From: Treponema sp.
Lineage (GTDB): Bacteria; Spirochaetota; Spirochaetia; Treponematales; Breznakiellaceae
Assembly (NCBI GenBank): GCA_009786625.1
Contig: WQRT01000200.1
Location: forward strand, 1-5,165
Length of the DNA stretch: 5,165 nt
Direction of reading: 5' to 3'
Part shown: one piece after another, positions 1 to 5,165 of the stretch
How positions within the stretch are numbered: the first letter of the stretch is position 1
Layout of the letters: each line of letters starts with the position of its first letter
Program-made: the position numbers and the translations under genes
The notes under the pieces: generated by a model
What the model was told of the DNA's origin: nothing
Database searches by the model: none
The model's input: the letters and a program-made list of their open reading frames with translations, nothing else

Positions 1-767
1 CTTGAGATTGTCTGGCGTACAGGTAAACCTGTGCTTATCACTTTCATGTAAATTTCCGCGGCTTTTTCGATTGTGTGCATAAGGCCGAATGTTTCATCAA
101 AGTCCGCGCCGGAGCAAAAGAGGCCGTGATGAGCCCAAACAGCGGCGCTGTACCTTTCCATGATCTTTGCTGTAGCGGCCGCGATTTCTGTTCCGCCGGG
201 TACTTGCCACGGCACTACGCCGACGCCTTCGGGAAACACGACGGGACATTCAGTTTCGCTTTGCCATAAAGCCAGAGAAAAATCTTTTGCCGTAAGGGGC
301 AGAATGTATGTCATGGCAACTATGTTCGCGGGATGCGCGTGGTAAATTACCCTGTTTCTGCCGTTAGTTGCTTTTTTTCGCACAGCATGGCTCATAAGGT
401 GCGTTGGAAACTCGCTTGTCGGACGCGCGTTTTCATGACCACATACAACGCGCCATGAACCGCCTTTTTCGTTTATTTCTACAATGCCGATGTTAGCTGA
501 AGTGTCAAGTTCAACATTACGGAAATATTTTCCGCTGCCTGTCGTTATAAAGTATTCGCCCGCGAGGTTTTCGCCGCTTACCCCTATCGCTGTCCATTCC
601 CCCGGCTGTCCGAAAAAAACACGGCATTGATCTACATCGTTAGCTGTCATGCGGTATGTTAGATTTCCGCCGTTACGTTCATGCCAGCCTTGAAGCCACG
701 CGTCTTTGCACATTCTGACAAAGCCTTGGATTACAGGAATGTCTGTAATTTTTTCAATTTTGCTCAT
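1..767 (-). CDS. rhaD: L-rhamnulose-1-phosphate aldolase, 3' end cut by window edge
   Basis: This is a class II, zinc-dependent aldolase that splits L-rhamnulose-1-phosphate into dihydroxyacetone phosphate and L-lactaldehyde, the last step of cytoplasmic rhamnose catabolism. The window holds 255 codons from ATG at 767; the E. coli enzyme has 274 residues, so about 20 C-terminal residues lie beyond the left edge. Visible family motifs, in order, are WLQGWHERNGGN (24-35), the phosphate-binding-type TGSGKYFRN (76-84), PTSEFPTH with the catalytic glutamate E119, YHAHPAN with zinc ligands H143 and H145, SETEC (170-174), FPEGVG (178-183) and WAHHG with the third zinc ligand H214. These correspond to E117, H141, H143 and H212 of E. 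coli RhaD with a constant offset of 2, recalled rather than aligned by software. The start is fixed by the ATGA overlap with rhaA and an AAAGG site 7 nt upstream. RhaD fits better than the related fuculose-1-phosphate aldolase (FucA) because of the motif match and because rhaA and rhaB are adjacent. Confidence 0.96.
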   Translation of the reverse strand, partial: MSKIEKITDIPVIQGFVRMCKDAWLQGWHERNGGNLTYRMTANDVDQCRVFFGQPGEWTAIGVSGENLAGEYFITTGSGKYFRNVELDTSANIGIVEINEKGGSWRVVCGHENARPTSEFPTHLMSHAVRKKATNGRNRVIYHAHPANIVAMTYILPLTAKDFSLALWQSETECPVVFPEGVGVVPWQVPGGTEIAAATAKIMERYSAAVWAHHGLFCSGADFDETFGLMHTIEKAAEIYMKVISTGLPVRQTIS

Positions 768-1987
768 TTTCTTGCCTTTAATACTTCGTTTTCGTACTTT
801 TTTATTACATCATACCAGTTTCCGGGAATATTCCCGCGTCTAAGGTATTCGTCCCAAATTTCACCAAACGGCAATAACCGCAGTTCTTCCTGCCGGTACA
901 TCAATTGGGTAAAATCGCCGCTGTTTTGAAGCCCGCTTAAATCGGGAGTCAGCAGCGCGTACAAAAGCGCTTTTTGCGCCGAATGTGTTCCTGTTATCCA
1001 CGCGGCTACGCGGTTAATCGACGCGTCAAAGAAATCAAGTCCGATTCTGGCTTTTGAAAGCGCACCGCTTCGCACAATTTCCGTGAACAGTTCGCGCAGT
1101 TCATCGTTAAAAAGCGGAACATGATCGCTGTCCCAGCGGACAGGGCGCGTTATGTGAAACGGAACACAGTCAAAAAAAAGCGCAAGGGCGGATATCTTGT
1201 CCGCGGCGTTTTCTGTCGGGTGAAAATGTCCGTTATCTAAAAGCGGGTATACATCACCGCGTGATGCGCAATAAGAAAGGTAGAATTCATTGGAACCGGC
1301 GGTATAACTTTCAAGCCCTATTCCGAAAACTTTGCTTTCCACGCAGTCGATAACATTGGGAAGGCGCGAGGCGAAAATTTCATCTAACGCTTCTTTTAAT
1401 CTTTTACGCGGACCTGTACGGTCAGCCGGAATATCTTTTAAGCCGTCGGGAATCCAGATATTATTAAGGACTTTATCGCTAAGCGCATCTCCAATCCCGT
1501 TCGCGATAATCCTTGATTGTTTACAATGCCTGATCCAGAAATCCCGCGTTTCTTTATCGGGGCTTGATAATGTCAATCCGTCTTTTACTTTCGCGTGGCC
1601 GAAGCATGTCGGATTAAAATCAATGCCGATTCTTTTTTCTTTCGCGAATTCCACCCACGGAGAAAAATGTTCGTAGTTTAGCGCGTCACGATCTTTTTTC
1701 CCGTTTGAGAAAACCGCGTAACTGGCATGAAGGTTTATTCTTTTTTTTCCGGGAATAAAAGAACATGCCTTTGAAAAGTCGGCTTTCAGTTCATCAAAAT
1801 TTCCCGCTCTGCCGGGATAATTTCCTGTCGCCTGTATGCCGCCGCCTGTGCCTCCGCTGTCAAAGCCTGTCACATCATCGCCCTGCCAGCATTGAATCGA
1901 TATGGGCGTGGACGCGGCGGTTTCAAGCGCGTGTTCAACGTCAACGCCGTGTTCACTGTACAGTTTTTTAGCGTTTTCAAAACTCAT
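764..1987 (-). CDS. rhaA: L-rhamnose isomerase
   Basis: This cytoplasmic, Mn2+-dependent TIM-barrel isomerase interconverts L-rhamnose and L-rhamnulose, the first step of the pathway. The protein has 407 residues (E. coli RhaA 419) and is collinear with the family from end to end. Diagnostic stretches are CWQGDD (33-38), GGIQATGNYPG (49-59), KRINLHASY (82-90), GIDFNPTCF (121-129), NIWIPDGLKD (176-185), VESKVFGIGLESYTAGSNEFY (216-236), DNGHFHPTE (251-259), RPVRWDSDHV (281-290) and IGLDFFDASINRVAAW (315-330). Expected metal ligands are in place: H254, D286 and D288, matching H262, D294 and D296 of E. coli, with E226 matching E234. ATG at 1987 is chosen because it lies 1 nt after the rhaB stop, has an AAAGGAA site 7 nt upstream, and gives the usual N-terminus. 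The TGA stop overlaps the rhaD ATG. No frameshift or missing segment is seen, and identification is essentially certain. Confidence 0.98.
   Translation of the reverse strand: MSFENAKKLYSEHGVDVEHALETAASTPISIQCWQGDDVTGFDSGGTGGGIQATGNYPGRAGNFDELKADFSKACSFIPGKKRINLHASYAVFSNGKKDRDALNYEHFSPWVEFAKEKRIGIDFNPTCFGHAKVKDGLTLSSPDKETRDFWIRHCKQSRIIANGIGDALSDKVLNNIWIPDGLKDIPADRTGPRKRLKEALDEIFASRLPNVIDCVESKVFGIGLESYTAGSNEFYLSYCASRGDVYPLLDNGHFHPTENAADKISALALFFDCVPFHITRPVRWDSDHVPLFNDELRELFTEIVRSGALSKARIGLDFFDASINRVAAWITGTHSAQKALLYALLTPDLSGLQNSGDFTQLMYRQEELRLLPFGEIWDEYLRRGNIPGNWYDVIKKYENEVLKARK
775..779 (-). promoter_or_regulatory. Ribosome binding site of rhaD inside the rhaA 3' end
   Basis: AAAGG on the minus strand lies 7 nt upstream of the rhaD ATG at 767 and within the last codons of rhaA. 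With the ATGA stop/start overlap it supports the chosen start and coupled translation. Confidence 0.6.
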
Positions 1988-1988
1988 G

Positions 1989-3359
1989 TTAATATTCCTT
2001 TACCGCAAAAGATTTAGATATACACTCTCGCGCTTCCTTTAGATCTTTAAATTCTCCGTATGCGATCATCTGCGCCGAAATGTTTCCAATAGCGGACGCT
2101 TCAACAGGATTTACGCGTACTTTTTTCCCGGAGGCTTCTTTGACAAGGCGGTTTAGATAATCAATTTTTGTTCCGCCGCCGACTATATGTATAACGTTAA
2201 ATGTTTTTCCTGTCAGCGTCTCTATTTCCGAGGTGGATTTCGCGTAACAGTGCGCGAGGCTTTTGAAAATGACTTTAACGGTTTCCGCCGGTGTTTTTGG
2301 CGCTTTCTGTCCTGTTTCGGCGCAGGCGTTTTTAATTTCCGCCGTCATGCTATGGGGCGAGAAAAAACGGTTGCTGTTTACGTCAATAATTGATTCAATG
2401 TCGGCGTATTCACAGGATTCAAAAGATAAGTCTCCGCCTGATTCCCGTATGACTTCCTGAAATAGCCATAATCCCATTATATTTTTTCTAAAGCAGAATT
2501 TGTCAAAGCCGCCTTCGTTTGTAAAATTATTTTTACGCGCATCTTCGCCGCAGTTAGGCGAGTCACATTCAATACCGATTAAAGACCATGTGCCGCTGCT
2601 GATATAAACAGCGTCACTGCTTGGGACTGCCATCACCGCGCTCGGCGTATCATGTGTAACGGGAATTATCACATCACAGTTAAAACCTGCGGCCTCCCGA
2701 ACCTCAGCGGTAAATCCGCCAAGTTTTACGGCTGGTTTTATTAATGGTTTAAAAATTCGCGCTGGGAAACCAAGTTTTTCTATTATTTCCAAATCCCAGC
2801 TGCGTTTTTGCGCGTTTACAAGCCCTGTTGATGTCGCGTTTGTATACTCATTTGACATAACGCCGCACAGTTTATAATGAAGATAATCCGGCAGCATTAA
2901 AAAATGAGCGGCGCGTTCCAGTAAAACGGGAGAATCGCGTTGAATGGCGCGTAACTGGAAAATTGTGTTAAAAAGCTGTTTTTGGATTCCTGTCCGGCGG
3001 TATAATTCCGCTTCGGGAATTATAGCGTATACATCTTCGTCGCAGCCTTCTGTTCTTTTATCGCGGTAGGAAACAGTATCGCCGAGTAACGCGCAATTTT
3101 CGTCGAGTAACACAAAATCGACCGCCCATGTATCGATGCCAACCGACGATAATGGAGCATCAAGTCCGCGGCATTTTACAAGTCCCGCTAAAATTTCGCT
3201 GAAGATTCTGTCAATGTCCCAGCACAGATGCCCGCCGCGTTCAACCAGTTGATTGGGAAAACGATGAAACTCGTTGATACAAAAAAGACCGTCAACAAGG
3301 CGGCCGAGTATGCACCGCCCCGATGACGCGCCGATATCAACAGCGAGATGGTATGACAT
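1989..3359 (-). CDS. rhaB: L-rhamnulokinase (FGGY-family carbohydrate kinase)
   Basis: This kinase phosphorylates L-rhamnulose with ATP to give L-rhamnulose-1-phosphate, linking the isomerase and the aldolase. It has 456 residues; E. coli RhaB has 489, so this is a shorter form, but both FGGY domains are complete. The N-terminal actin-like domain opens with the ATP phosphate-binding loop DIGASSGR (8-15), followed by SVGIDTWAVDF (72-82) and SYRDKRT (97-103). The catalytic base region is THDTPSAV with D237, then YISSGTWSLIG (252-262). The C-terminal domain carries the adenosine-binding IVGGGTKIDYLN (392-403) and NPVEASAIGN (417-426). The tryptophan-rich SSGTWSLIG form and the HDT motif favour rhamnulokinase over xylulokinase or fuculokinase, and its position between rhaA and the GH30 gene agrees. 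ATG at 3359 is used: it overlaps the upstream stop by one base (TAATG) with GAGGA just 3 nt before it, consistent with translational coupling. Confidence 0.97.
   Translation of the reverse strand: MSYHLAVDIGASSGRCILGRLVDGLFCINEFHRFPNQLVERGGHLCWDIDRIFSEILAGLVKCRGLDAPLSSVGIDTWAVDFVLLDENCALLGDTVSYRDKRTEGCDEDVYAIIPEAELYRRTGIQKQLFNTIFQLRAIQRDSPVLLERAAHFLMLPDYLHYKLCGVMSNEYTNATSTGLVNAQKRSWDLEIIEKLGFPARIFKPLIKPAVKLGGFTAEVREAAGFNCDVIIPVTHDTPSAVMAVPSSDAVYISSGTWSLIGIECDSPNCGEDARKNNFTNEGGFDKFCFRKNIMGLWLFQEVIRESGGDLSFESCEYADIESIIDVNSNRFFSPHSMTAEIKNACAETGQKAPKTPAETVKVIFKSLAHCYAKSTSEIETLTGKTFNVIHIVGGGTKIDYLNRLVKEASGKKVRVNPVEASAIGNISAQMIAYGEFKDLKEARECISKSFAVKEY
1995..2001 (-). promoter_or_regulatory. Ribosome binding site of rhaA inside the rhaB 3' end
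   Basis: AAAGGAA on the minus strand ends 7 nt before the rhaA ATG at 1987. It overlaps the final codons of rhaB and fixes the rhaA start. Confidence 0.7.
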
Positions 3360-4840
3360 TATTCCTCAATCAATCTTGTAAACCTTACAGAATAAATATT
3401 TCCCCGCGGAAGAAGGACAAGAGCGGAGTTCCTGTCGTCGCATATCACAACGTCTTCCCATTGCGCGTAATTGTTTCTTCTCGTTCTCATCGCGGCGGCG
3501 CTGCCTATGATAAAACCTTCGGGAAGCTGTAATCTGATCGTTCCCATGTCTACGCCTCCTTCGCCGCTTGCCAATGTCGGAGTAAACATGACAAAGCTGA
3601 TGGTATTGCCGTCAGGTGATACGAACGCTGTTACTTTTGCCGTTATGTCGTTTCTGTCATATACGCGCCTGTTAAAATTGGATGTCGTGAGATTATCGCC
3701 GCCGGCTGTGGTTCCGCTCGATGTTATATTTACGCGGTACATCTCTTTCGCGAAATGCGCGTAATGCGAAACTCCGTACCCGCGCGGGAGAATCACTCCA
3801 TCATCTGTTTCCCATTGATCATCGCCGATAAAACTGTAAAAACGTTTTGCCGCCCACCAGATATACGCGCTTTCATGATTCAGTCTGATGCTCAGATCGA
3901 CATCATTCATAAACATCCATACATAGTTCCATGTCGAGTCAAGATGATAATAAGCCTCGTTCCCGCTGTTGATATTATTCTCTGTCATCCAGACTTCTTT
4001 TGGATCTGTCGGATGATCAATAGCTAGCGCGTAACGGTTCAATCTGTCGCCGTATGTATGTCTGCCGATAAGATCGATAACAGCTCTTGACTGCGGATCG
4101 TTAAGCGCGGCGTCATTGATGTTTGGATGATTCGCAGATTCGCCGTTCATTGTAAGAACATAAGGCATTTCCCTGCCGCCGCCGTAACCCGCTACTCCTT
4201 CGGTAAAACGTCCGACCTGTTTAAAAAAATCTCTCATAGCTTGAGGCGACCATAAACAGCCGTCATATGTAACCTGATAATTGGGTTCATTCTGTATCGA
4301 GATCGCGTAAATCGGCGCACCGTTACGCTGCATATTCGCCGCGAACGCTTTCAGATAATTCGCGTAATCCTGATAATGTTCAGGTCTAAGCCTGCCGTCG
4401 CCTCTTGTGTGGTTATTGCTTTTCCATGCGGCGGGAGGCGACCACGGACTTGCCAGAACATAACCGCCGTGCCTGTTTACGATCCGCACATTCTCGTAAT
4501 AGTCCGGCCTTGTTCCGTTTATCATGCTTGTCAGTGTAGCGTCAATATTTGTATTACCGGGCATAATCATTATGCGCAGAATATTTAAGCCGAGTCCCGT
4601 ATCAGGATTGTACATCAGCTCCGTATCACGCGCTGTGGTACGCGGAAAATTTCCCCAACCGACATCCATTCCGCCGAATCCGCGCACATATTGATATCTC
4701 GTGTCGACATCCACGGCGATGTTCGCGTTTGGCGTTCCTACCGTGCCGAGCGCATCCGGATCATCGGAAGACCGGCTTGTCACGCATGTTGATAGAATTA
4801 AAATTGTAATGACTGCAATAAAAAATTTTAATTTACTCAT
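3359..4840 (-). CDS. Exported glycoside hydrolase family 30 protein (glucuronoxylanase-like)
   Basis: This is a retaining GH30 (clan GH-A) glycosidase of 493 residues, probably lipid-anchored or secreted. Residues 1-19 resemble a lipoprotein signal: a charged start, a hydrophobic run (FFIAVITILIL) and LSTC with candidate lipidated C19; Thr at -1 is atypical, so ordinary signal-peptidase cleavage is also possible. A low-complexity linker follows, then RGFGGMD (53-59) at the barrel start, ASPWSPP (130-136), SIQNEPN with acid/base E185, and VWMTENN with nucleophile E287. AYIWWAAKRFY (326-336) and PRGYGVSHY (352-360) close the barrel. From about 370 onward lies the beta-sandwich side domain typical of GH30. 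The order and wording resemble subfamily 8 glucuronoxylanases such as B. subtilis XynC, recalled rather than aligned, but the loop after WW is longer and differs, so the exact substrate is uncertain. The ATG at 4840 is preferred over a TTG at 4909 because the signal peptide then begins at residue 1; neither has a good Shine-Dalgarno. The gene heads the rhamnose operon. Confidence 0.88.
   Translation of the reverse strand: MSKLKFFIAVITILILSTCVTSRSSDDPDALGTVGTPNANIAVDVDTRYQYVRGFGGMDVGWGNFPRTTARDTELMYNPDTGLGLNILRIMIMPGNTNIDATLTSMINGTRPDYYENVRIVNRHGGYVLASPWSPPAAWKSNNHTRGDGRLRPEHYQDYANYLKAFAANMQRNGAPIYAISIQNEPNYQVTYDGCLWSPQAMRDFFKQVGRFTEGVAGYGGGREMPYVLTMNGESANHPNINDAALNDPQSRAVIDLIGRHTYGDRLNRYALAIDHPTDPKEVWMTENNINSGNEAYYHLDSTWNYVWMFMNDVDLSIRLNHESAYIWWAAKRFYSFIGDDQWETDDGVILPRGYGVSHYAHFAKEMYRVNITSSGTTAGGDNLTTSNFNRRVYDRNDITAKVTAFVSPDGNTISFVMFTPTLASGEGGVDMGTIRLQLPEGFIIGSAAAMRTRRNNYAQWEDVVICDDRNSALVLLPRGNIYSVRFTRLIEE
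3363..3367 (-). promoter_or_regulatory. Ribosome binding site of rhaB inside the GH30 3' end
   Basis: GAGGA on the minus strand lies only 3 nt before the rhaB ATG (GAGGA-ATA-ATG), closer than the usual 5-9 nt. It sits in the last codons of the GH30 gene (LIEE-stop). The short spacing together with the TAATG overlap suggests that rhaB translation depends at least partly on ribosomes finishing the GH30 gene. Confidence 0.55.
4784..4840 (-). other. Signal peptide with possible lipobox of the GH30 protein
   Basis: The first 19 codons from the ATG encode MSKLKFF followed by a hydrophobic core and end in LSTC. The cysteine codon is TGC at 4786-4784. Residues after it (VTSRSSDDPD) are polar and disordered-looking, as expected for a tether. 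L at -3 and S at -2 fit a lipobox; T at -1 is outside the classical set (G, A, S), though some phyla, including spirochaetes, are more permissive. Export is well supported; lipidation is only probable. Confidence 0.65.
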
Positions 4841-4845
4841 AACTA

Positions 4846-4851
4846 ATAATA
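4846..4851 (-). promoter_or_regulatory. Possible -10 box directly upstream of the GH30 ATG
   Basis: TATTAT on the minus strand is a one-mismatch match to TATAAT and ends 5 nt before the GH30 ATG. If used, transcription would begin at or next to the A of the ATG, giving a leaderless message; this would agree with the lack of a Shine-Dalgarno. The -35 position (about 4869-4874, TGTACC) is poor, so an activator would be needed. The local AT-richness makes a chance match quite possible. Confidence 0.3.
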
Positions 4852-4863
4852 CTTCGAAATACT

Positions 4864-4878
4864 CATCTGGTACAGATG
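4864..4878. promoter_or_regulatory. Perfect 15-bp palindrome, candidate operator of the GH30-rha operon
   Basis: CATCTG-GTA-CAGATG has two perfect 6-bp arms around a 3-nt centre, 24 nt upstream of the GH30 ATG and inside the divergent intergenic region. Placement and symmetry suit a binding site for a dimeric regulator. On the plus strand it is followed immediately by eight T (4879-4886), so it also resembles a small Rho-independent terminator; however, no plus-strand gene precedes it, which favours the operator reading. Confidence 0.45.
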
Positions 4879-4913
4879 TTTTTTTTAAGATATGCTTTAG
4901 ATTGAGCAAAGCG

Positions 4914-4941
4914 CCGCGCTTTAAAAATTATTTCCGCGCGG
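4914..4941. repeat. GC-rich inverted repeat upstream of asnA
   Basis: CCGCGC (4914-4919) and GCGCGG (4936-4941) are perfect inverted copies separated by a 16-nt AT-rich spacer. The element ends 24 nt before the asnA ATG. It could be a second regulator site or a weak stem-loop in the asnA leader. Short CG-rich words such as GCGCG are common in this window, so chance is a real alternative. Confidence 0.35.
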
Positions 4942-4956
4942 TTTGACGCACTATAT

Positions 4957-4961
4957 GGAGG
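4957..4961 (+). promoter_or_regulatory. Ribosome binding site of asnA
   Basis: GGAGG followed by CAAT and then the asnA ATG at 4966 is a strong Shine-Dalgarno at slightly short spacing (4 nt) and decides the start. Confidence 0.8.
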
Positions 4962-4965
4962 CAAT

Positions 4966-5165
4966 ATGGGTAAATTAATCGTTCCGAAGGATTACAAGCC
5001 GCTTCTTTCGGTCTATGAGACACAGAAGGCAATCGGCGCGATTAAACGCATTTTTGAGGATAATCTTTCCGCCGCGCTTAATTTAAAGCGGGTTTCAGCG
5101 CCGCTTTTTGTCGAGCCGCAGAGCGGACTTAACGATGACCTTAACGGCGTTGAACGCGCTGTCGA
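4966..5165 (+). CDS. asnA: Aspartate-ammonia ligase (asparagine synthetase A), 5' part only
   Basis: AsnA makes L-asparagine from L-aspartate, ammonia and ATP (AMP-forming) and is structurally a class II aminoacyl-tRNA-synthetase-like enzyme acting in the cytoplasm. Only the first 66 codons are present; the E. coli enzyme has 330 residues, so about four fifths lies past the right edge. What identifies it is the N-terminal block YETQKAIGAIKRIFEDNL (17-34), LNLKRVSAPLFVEP (38-51) and SGLNDDLNGVERAV (53-66), which matches the conserved start of AsnA proteins (E. coli: GTQDNLSGAEKAV in the same place). The ATG at 4966 has GGAGG 4 nt upstream, and no competing start in frame fits better. It is transcribed away from the rhamnose operon and is most likely an unrelated housekeeping neighbour sharing only the intergenic control region. 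Confidence 0.94.
   Translation, partial: MGKLIVPKDYKPLLSVYETQKAIGAIKRIFEDNLSAALNLKRVSAPLFVEPQSGLNDDLNGVERAV

Larger units (their letters stand above)
4841..4965. promoter_or_regulatory. Divergent intergenic control region between the GH30-rha operon and asnA
   Basis: This 125-nt stretch lies between two outward-reading starts, so promoters for both directions should lie within it. It contains the palindrome, T8 tract, TATTAT box and GC-rich inverted repeat listed separately. No confident -35/-10 pair was found for either direction. If translation of the hydrolase started at the TTG at 4909 instead, about half of this region would be coding. Confidence 0.6.

Noticed and set aside
1..767. L-fuculose-1-phosphate aldolase (FucA) for the leftmost gene
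   Set aside because: The residue pattern (WHERNGGN, TGSGKYFRN, PTSEFPTH, WAHHG) and the adjacent rhaA and rhaB match RhaD; FucA proteins are shorter and lack this pattern.
1332..1676. A 114-codon open frame on the plus strand opposite rhaA
   Set aside because: It lies wholly antisense to a well-conserved isomerase, has no ribosome binding site of note and no recognisable protein motif; it is a shadow frame. The same applies to the other short plus-strand frames opposite rhaD, rhaB and the GH30 gene.
4864..4886. Rho-independent terminator on the plus strand
   Set aside because: The hairpin followed by T8 has the right shape, but the stem is only 6 bp with half GC, and no plus-strand gene lies upstream to be terminated; it is kept as a candidate operator instead.
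4943..4948. TTGACG as a -35 box for asnA
   Set aside because: It matches five of six consensus bases, but a -10 at normal spacing would fall on the asnA start codon (ATGGGT), which does not resemble TATAAT and would put transcription start inside the gene.

Overview
The window is a compact piece of a bacterial chromosome. Four genes on the minus strand form a tightly packed sugar-catabolism operon, and a divergent plus-strand gene begins at the right edge. Read in the direction of transcription (right to left), the operon is: a secreted or lipoprotein-type glycoside hydrolase of family GH30 (4840 to 3359), rhaB L-rhamnulokinase (3359 to 1989), rhaA L-rhamnose isomerase (1987 to 764) and rhaD L-rhamnulose-1-phosphate aldolase (767 to the left edge, missing roughly its last 20 codons). 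On the right, asnA (aspartate-ammonia ligase) starts at 4966 and runs off the window after 66 codons.

RhaA, RhaB and RhaD together form the complete phosphorylating L-rhamnose pathway: L-rhamnose to L-rhamnulose, to L-rhamnulose-1-phosphate, then to dihydroxyacetone phosphate plus L-lactaldehyde. All recognisable active-site residues are present. Every gene junction is an overlap or a 1-nt gap (TAATG, TAA-C-ATG, ATGA), so the four genes are probably co-transcribed and translationally coupled. The unusual member is the GH30 hydrolase at the head of the operon, which suggests that extracellular cleavage of a plant-type polysaccharide is regulated together with rhamnose use. No transporter or regulator gene lies in the window; they may lie beyond the left edge or elsewhere.

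The 125-nt divergent region (4841 to 4965) holds the control elements. A perfect 15-bp palindrome (4864 to 4878) lies next to a T8 tract. A TATTAT box sits just upstream of the GH30 ATG. A GC-rich inverted repeat (4914 to 4941) lies just upstream of asnA, which has a clear GGAGG ribosome binding site.

The organism cannot be named with confidence. The sequence is of moderate GC content and combines a fibre-degrading GH30 enzyme carrying a lipoprotein-like signal, an operon-borne rhamnose pathway, and the AsnA-type (ammonia-dependent) asparagine synthetase. This fits a gut or rumen anaerobe, for example a Treponema-like spirochaete or a clostridial Firmicute. That is an inference from gene content only. 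No RNA genes, mobile elements or CRISPR arrays were seen, and no gene-free stretch exceeds 300 bases.
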